This document shows, one piece after another, positions 60,835 to 64,000 of a stretch of DNA of 64,000 nucleotides (the first letter of the stretch is position 1; every line of letters begins with the position of its first letter). A program made the translations under genes and the position numbers. This stretch comes from Gloeotrichia echinulata CP02 (GTDB taxonomy: Bacteria; Cyanobacteriota; Cyanobacteriia; Cyanobacteriales; Nostocaceae), in the NCBI GenBank assembly GCA_038087035.1, contig CP051187.1:3539001-3603000 (forward strand), written 5' to 3'. The notes below the pieces were generated by a model. That model had not been told where the DNA came from. It worked only from the letters and a program-made list of their open reading frames with translations, and did not search any database.

Positions 60835-61662
60835 ATGGTAAGTCAAATTCATCAAGCAACTTGTCCACGTCCGTTTTTGAAGTGGGCTGGGGGTAAAAGT
60901 CGGTTGATTCAACAATATATTCCCTATTTACCCAAGAATTACAAGACTTACTATGAGCCATTCTTAGGTGGTGGGGCTGTTTTTTTCTATCTGCAACCAC
61001 CAACGGCAATTTTAACTGATATTAACGCTGAATTAATTACTACTTATTGCTGCGTTCGCGATCAAGTAGAGGAATTAATCTGTCTTCTTAAAGAGCATAA
61101 AAGCCGACATAATAGAGATTATTACTATGATGTTCGAGCTAATCCTGGCAGAACAGATTTAGAACAAGCTGCCCGTCTAATTTATCTAAACAAAACTTGT
61201 TTTAACGGTCTTTATCGGGTAAATTCTCAGGGGCAGTTTAATGTGCCCTTGGGCAGATACGAAAATCCTAATATTTGTCATGAGGACTTATTGCGTTCAG
61301 CTTCAGTAGCACTTGCTAACGCCAAAATTAAACATGCAAATTTTGTAGATGTGTTGAATCATGGAACTAGTAGTGATGATTTTGTCTATTTTGATCCACC
61401 ATACTATCCTGTAAGTCAAACTAGCAATTTTACACGTTACAGTAGCTATTGTTTTGATGAAATGCAGCAAGTTCAATTAAGAGATGTATTTGTTAAATTA
61501 GCTGAACGTGGTGTTAAAGTCATGTTATCTAATTCAGACTGTCAATTTATTCGTGAGCTTTATGGTGGTTTTAATATTCACATTATACTAGCGGCGAGAG
61601 CAATTAATTCTAACGCCAAAAAACGGGGTAAAATCACAGAAGTATTAGTCACTTCCTATTAA
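60835..61662 (+). CDS. Dam-type DNA adenine methyltransferase
   Basis: The 275-residue N6-adenine methyltransferase of the D12/Dam class has the SAM site RPFLKWAGGKSRLIQQYIPY and YEPFLGGGAVFFYL. Motif IV DDFVYFDPPYYPVSQTS is near residue 186. ARLIYLNKTCFNGLYRVNSQ GQFNVPLG is the region that reads GATC in Dam enzymes. Methylation of GATC is therefore likely. The stop codon interlocks with that of the convergent endonuclease-like gene. Many cyanobacteria carry solitary Dam enzymes, but here a partner is present. Confidence 0.9.
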   Translation: MVSQIHQATCPRPFLKWAGGKSRLIQQYIPYLPKNYKTYYEPFLGGGAVFFYLQPPTAILTDINAELITTYCCVRDQVEELICLLKEHKSRHNRDYYYDVRANPGRTDLEQAARLIYLNKTCFNGLYRVNSQGQFNVPLGRYENPNICHEDLLRSASVALANAKIKHANFVDVLNHGTSSDDFVYFDPPYYPVSQTSNFTRYSSYCFDEMQQVQLRDVFVKLAERGVKVMLSNSDCQFIRELYGGFNIHIILAARAINSNAKKRGKITEVLVTSY

Positions 61663-62141
61663 AGATTATTATTAGACCAGGCAATAAATGAACTTAAGCT
61701 ATGGAGTGCAAGGAAATTTTGATTGTAACCAACCTGTGTGGTTAACCAAGATATAGCCTGTGGTTTCATTCCTCCACCGTCAATTAATACAACTGTTTTT
61801 GCAGGATAGCAATTTTGAATATTCAAGTTGAGGTAAGGGAGCTTTTCATCAACTGAACCGCTAGTTTGCTGCCATTTACACTCAATAATCAGACCAGATG
61901 AAATTGAGCTAGCACCAATAATATAAAAATCTACATATATGTCACTACCATAAATTCCCTTTCCTATATAAACCTGTCTTGCATATCGTTTTAATATATT
62001 GTTCGAGCTTAAAAGACATGCATGGCGCTTTTTTTTTGGTAAATCAGAGCCTACTTGAAGATATCCATGTCCCAGCAAAGTGCCTTCTACAGCTTTTTCC
62101 AAGACATTGCCAGAAATAACCGCTCTTCCACCTTGAGTCAT
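61659..62141 (-). CDS. PD-(D/E)XK nuclease-like protein, putative restriction endonuclease
   Basis: The 160-residue protein starts MTQGGRAVISGNVLEKAVEG. The nuclease core has the aspartate in YGSDIYVDFYIIGAS and E-x-K in SGLIIECKWQQTSGSVDEKL, followed by KTVVLIDGGGMKPQAISWL. Length and motifs fit a small type II restriction enzyme or phage-type nuclease of the PD-(D/E)XK superfamily. It is convergent with the Dam-type methylase and overlaps it by 4 bp, which suggests a restriction-modification pair. Whether it cuts the same site is unknown. Confidence 0.72.
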   Translation of the reverse strand: MTQGGRAVISGNVLEKAVEGTLLGHGYLQVGSDLPKKKRHACLLSSNNILKRYARQVYIGKGIYGSDIYVDFYIIGASSISSGLIIECKWQQTSGSVDEKLPYLNLNIQNCYPAKTVVLIDGGGMKPQAISWLTTQVGYNQNFLALHSLSSFIAWSNNNL

Positions 62142-62359
62142 TTTGTTCCTGATTTTTTCAGAGTTTTCATAATTTTATGATGCCCGAAAAGCAATAGTAA
62201 ATGGTCGGTTATCGGAATTTTCAATTTTGGATGGATTAATCTAGATTGATTGGTAAAGAATTTGCCAAAATGGTACTTATGTACTAAATAAATACAAATG
62301 TATTAATAATTTGGAAATGAGATTTTATATGGATTATACTTCCTATTGACCAAAGCCAA

Positions 62360-62399
62360 ACCCCCATTCCTTGACTCGGTAAGCACAAGGAATGGGGGT
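62360..62399 (-). terminator. Strong hairpin, probable terminator of the hetZ transcript
   Basis: ACCCCCATTCCTTG and CAAGGAATGGGGGT form a perfect 14-bp stem with a 12-base loop. On the minus strand TTTGGCTTTGG follows. It lies about 140 bp past the small ORF downstream of hetZ. Confidence 0.55.
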
Positions 62400-62535
62400 G
62401 AGGTTCTATATTTTATTGTGTCCACGATCCTAAGTTGATAGGGGTTTAACCGACTATTTGGGACGACAGATGAGATGGGTGGGAAACACCTGAAAACAGA
62501 GTAAAATTCACTTTTTGACTGCAAAATTGCCAAAT

Positions 62536-62691
62536 TTACCAACGAGCGTTAGTTCCTGTAAATTCCCCATCTTTCTGTCTAATTCTCCCATCAGCAGTTT
62601 GTAAGGCCAGTTGTCTGTAATCACATGTGTACAACGAAGAACAAAACCGGTGAAAGTTAGCTATTTTGCTCTCAAAAGTTATGCAAGTCAT
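62536..62691 (-). CDS. Very small ORF directly after hetZ
   Basis: This 51-codon frame starts at an ATG 8 bp after the hetZ stop and reads MTCITFESKIANFHRFCSSL, YTCDYRQLALQTADGRIRQK, DGEFTGTNARW, stop. The C-terminal half looks like real protein sequence. hetZ in Anabaena is followed by small patU genes; the position fits, but I could not compare sequences. It may also be the truncated end of a longer gene. No strong ribosome site is seen, so coupling to hetZ translation is plausible. Confidence 0.45.
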   Translation of the reverse strand: MTCITFESKIANFHRFCSSLYTCDYRQLALQTADGRIRQKDGEFTGTNARW

Positions 62692-62699
62692 TTACAGCT

Positions 62700-63920
62700 T
62701 CAGCCTATTTTGACTTCAGCATTACCATTGCGGATAGCCCATGCTAGATCTAAAAGTTGAGTCCAGCGCTTTTGGAGTTGCTTGGGGGTGCATTTGATAG
62801 TTTTAGCGATCGCCTGGTCACTATTGCGGGCAATTTTTAATTTTAAGATTTGTTGCTGCTGTTCCGATAGTAGACCCAAAAATGTATCCCATTGCTGGAC
62901 GGATAGACCTAACTTGTGTTCTAAGCCAGCACCTAACCATTGATGTACCAATTGCCAGTGGTGTTGCTTGGCGAATTTTTCGACATGGTATTTAAAACGC
63001 TGTTGTAGATAGTCACGCTGACGGCTGGTTAGTCCGAGGATTTGGTCAATTTCTGGGGCTGAGAGGTCTTGGAGTTTGAGACTTAAGTAGTTCATGCAGT
63101 CAGATTGACCTTGAGATTCTAAGTATTTCATCAACTCAGAAATGACGCGATCGCGTTCTGACTCTTCGGATGGATCAAAGTTATTTTGGGCAATCATTTG
63201 CGATCTTAGCTGTTGCACCGCCGAGTTGCGCTGGTAAGCTTCTCCCTCTTCACTCTTGGCAGACTCCACTGCCATTTCAATATCTACAGTAGTTTCTTGG
63301 GGTTGACGACGGGCAAAACCTTGGGCACGCAGAATAATTAATTGTTGACTAGCACTACCAGGTAAATTGATGCGGCGCTTGGCATATTGTTCTGTAAACG
63401 CCATGTATTCTGCTAATTGTAACTGAGTGCGGGGCGTGTAATTTTCAGGTAGTTCATTTTCCCGGCGGAAAGCTTTGATCGCTTCGATGTAAAATGCTTG
63501 TAGGAAATCTTCAATCAGATTGTAACGAGCCTCAAATCCTAAATCGGAGCCGGAAACTGTGACGTGGCGGTAAACTATAGCACCCAGGCTACTGTGCAAT
63601 TCTACGCGACCCCGACGGGAACCCAATTGGTAGTAACGTAGACATTTTTGCAGACGATGCCTTGCTAAAGTTAATTGCCAGGACTGGATCTCGCCAGATG
63701 TTTGGATGCGGGAGCTTTTATTGCAAATGCGTTCTACTTCTTTAGCTATACGATTTGCTACAGCTTCCACACACCCAGGTGCGGCTTTAACTTGAGATTG
63801 CAGCTCCTGACACAGCAATTCCATCAAGGTCAGGTTATTGCTAGCTGAAAATTCTTCGGTCGCAACTTGAGAGTCAAAAGCAGATGTAGAAGTTGGTAGA
63901 TTAACGAGGTTAGATTTCAT
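62700..63920 (-). CDS. hetZ: HetZ-family heterocyst differentiation protein
   Basis: The 406-residue protein is started at the ATG at 63920 (MKSNLVNLPTSTSAFDSQVA); the frame is open 17 codons earlier with a less likely beginning. Conserved stretches include LARHRLQKCLRYYQLGSRRG, VELHSSLGAIVYRHVTVSGS DLGF, and the helical C-terminus ending QLQKRWTQLLDLAWAIRNGN. HetZ is a DNA-binding regulator required at an early stage of heterocyst commitment and connected to hetR and patS control. I am confident of the family; a paralogue of hetZ exists in these genomes, so orthology is not certain. No clear NtcA-type site is seen in the 80 bp of upstream sequence available. Confidence 0.82.
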   Translation of the reverse strand: MKSNLVNLPTSTSAFDSQVATEEFSASNNLTLMELLCQELQSQVKAAPGCVEAVANRIAKEVERICNKSSRIQTSGEIQSWQLTLARHRLQKCLRYYQLGSRRGRVELHSSLGAIVYRHVTVSGSDLGFEARYNLIEDFLQAFYIEAIKAFRRENELPENYTPRTQLQLAEYMAFTEQYAKRRINLPGSASQQLIILRAQGFARRQPQETTVDIEMAVESAKSEEGEAYQRNSAVQQLRSQMIAQNNFDPSEESERDRVISELMKYLESQGQSDCMNYLSLKLQDLSAPEIDQILGLTSRQRDYLQQRFKYHVEKFAKQHHWQLVHQWLGAGLEHKLGLSVQQWDTFLGLLSEQQQQILKLKIARNSDQAIAKTIKCTPKQLQKRWTQLLDLAWAIRNGNAEVKIG

Positions 63921-64000
63921 GAATTTTCCTGGAAGTGGTATAGCACCGTAACTACAACGCCGAGTCAACACTTGAGGCCAGTTTTGGCTGAAGAATCTCT

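Noticed and set aside
62303..62542. 79-codon minus-strand frame
   Set aside because: It spans the terminator-like hairpin and starts inside the more convincing 51-codon frame.

Overview
The window comes from a filamentous, heterocyst-forming cyanobacterium of the Nostoc/Anabaena type. Evidence for this is ntcA, a hetZ-family gene, xisH/xisI genes, cyanobacteria-only families (DUF3084, DUF3146, DUF1816, DUF4327, DUF751), abundant HIP1 octamers (GCGATCGC), heptamer tandem repeats, and many palindromic repeats and small inverted-repeat elements. Everything here is read by eye from the sequence. Family assignments rest on recognised motifs, not on database searches.

Layout. 1-3.4 kb: start of a SWIM zinc-finger gene, then broken gene pieces (a TPR tail, an IS607-type resolvase head, a STAND-type N-terminal domain) and a complete IS200/IS605 element with divergent tnpA and tnpB. 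4-9.2 kb: a calcium-binding-repeat protein and a large SNF2-type helicase with a palindrome inserted in its coding sequence. 9.3-13.5 kb: a frameshifted acetyltransferase, an intact ISL3-family insertion sequence with an 8-bp target duplication, and pnp. 13.7-18.5 kb: a GUN4-domain protein, xisH/xisI with a decayed xisI copy that holds a small mobile element, and a VapBC-like pair. 18.9-25.9 kb: housekeeping genes (DUF3146, a YqgF/RuvC-like nuclease, DUF3084, ntcA, fabI, hisB, an ABC ATPase), then tRNA-Ser(CGA). 26.3-28.1 kb: a stand-alone TnpB element and a 21-bp minisatellite. 28.4-33.9 kb: a dynamin-like GTPase paired with an RdcB/YjcZ-like protein, then a HepT/MntA toxin-antitoxin pair whose antitoxin gene is split by an IS4-family element. 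34.3-45 kb: a patatin-like lipase, comEC, a methyltransferase, rlmB, mini-RNase III, a STAS protein and carA, separated by repeat-rich spacers. 45.5-53.7 kb: two near-identical TnpB-only elements in direct orientation around an aspartyl protease and a small regulator operon, followed by a CBM20-SGNH-DUF1796 fusion protein. 53.9-58.8 kb: an AbiTii-domain protein, a TacAT-like toxin-antitoxin pair, an acyl/malonyl-CoA synthetase and small conserved genes. 60-64 kb: rbfA, a DUF751 gene, a convergent Dam-methylase/endonuclease pair, a very small ORF, and hetZ.

How the genes work together. Most are independent housekeeping genes in short or single-gene units. Functional pairs are xisH-xisI, vapB-vapC-like, dynamin-rdcB-like, hepT-mntA, tacA-tacT-like and the Dam/endonuclease pair. 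The accessory content is defence- and mobility-oriented. Several insertion events can be dated relative to their targets because removing one target copy restores a reading frame. The strongest candidates for under-described biology are the dynamin/RdcB-like operon, the CBM20-SGNH-DUF1796 protein, and the GUN4 protein with a large uncharacterised N-terminal half.
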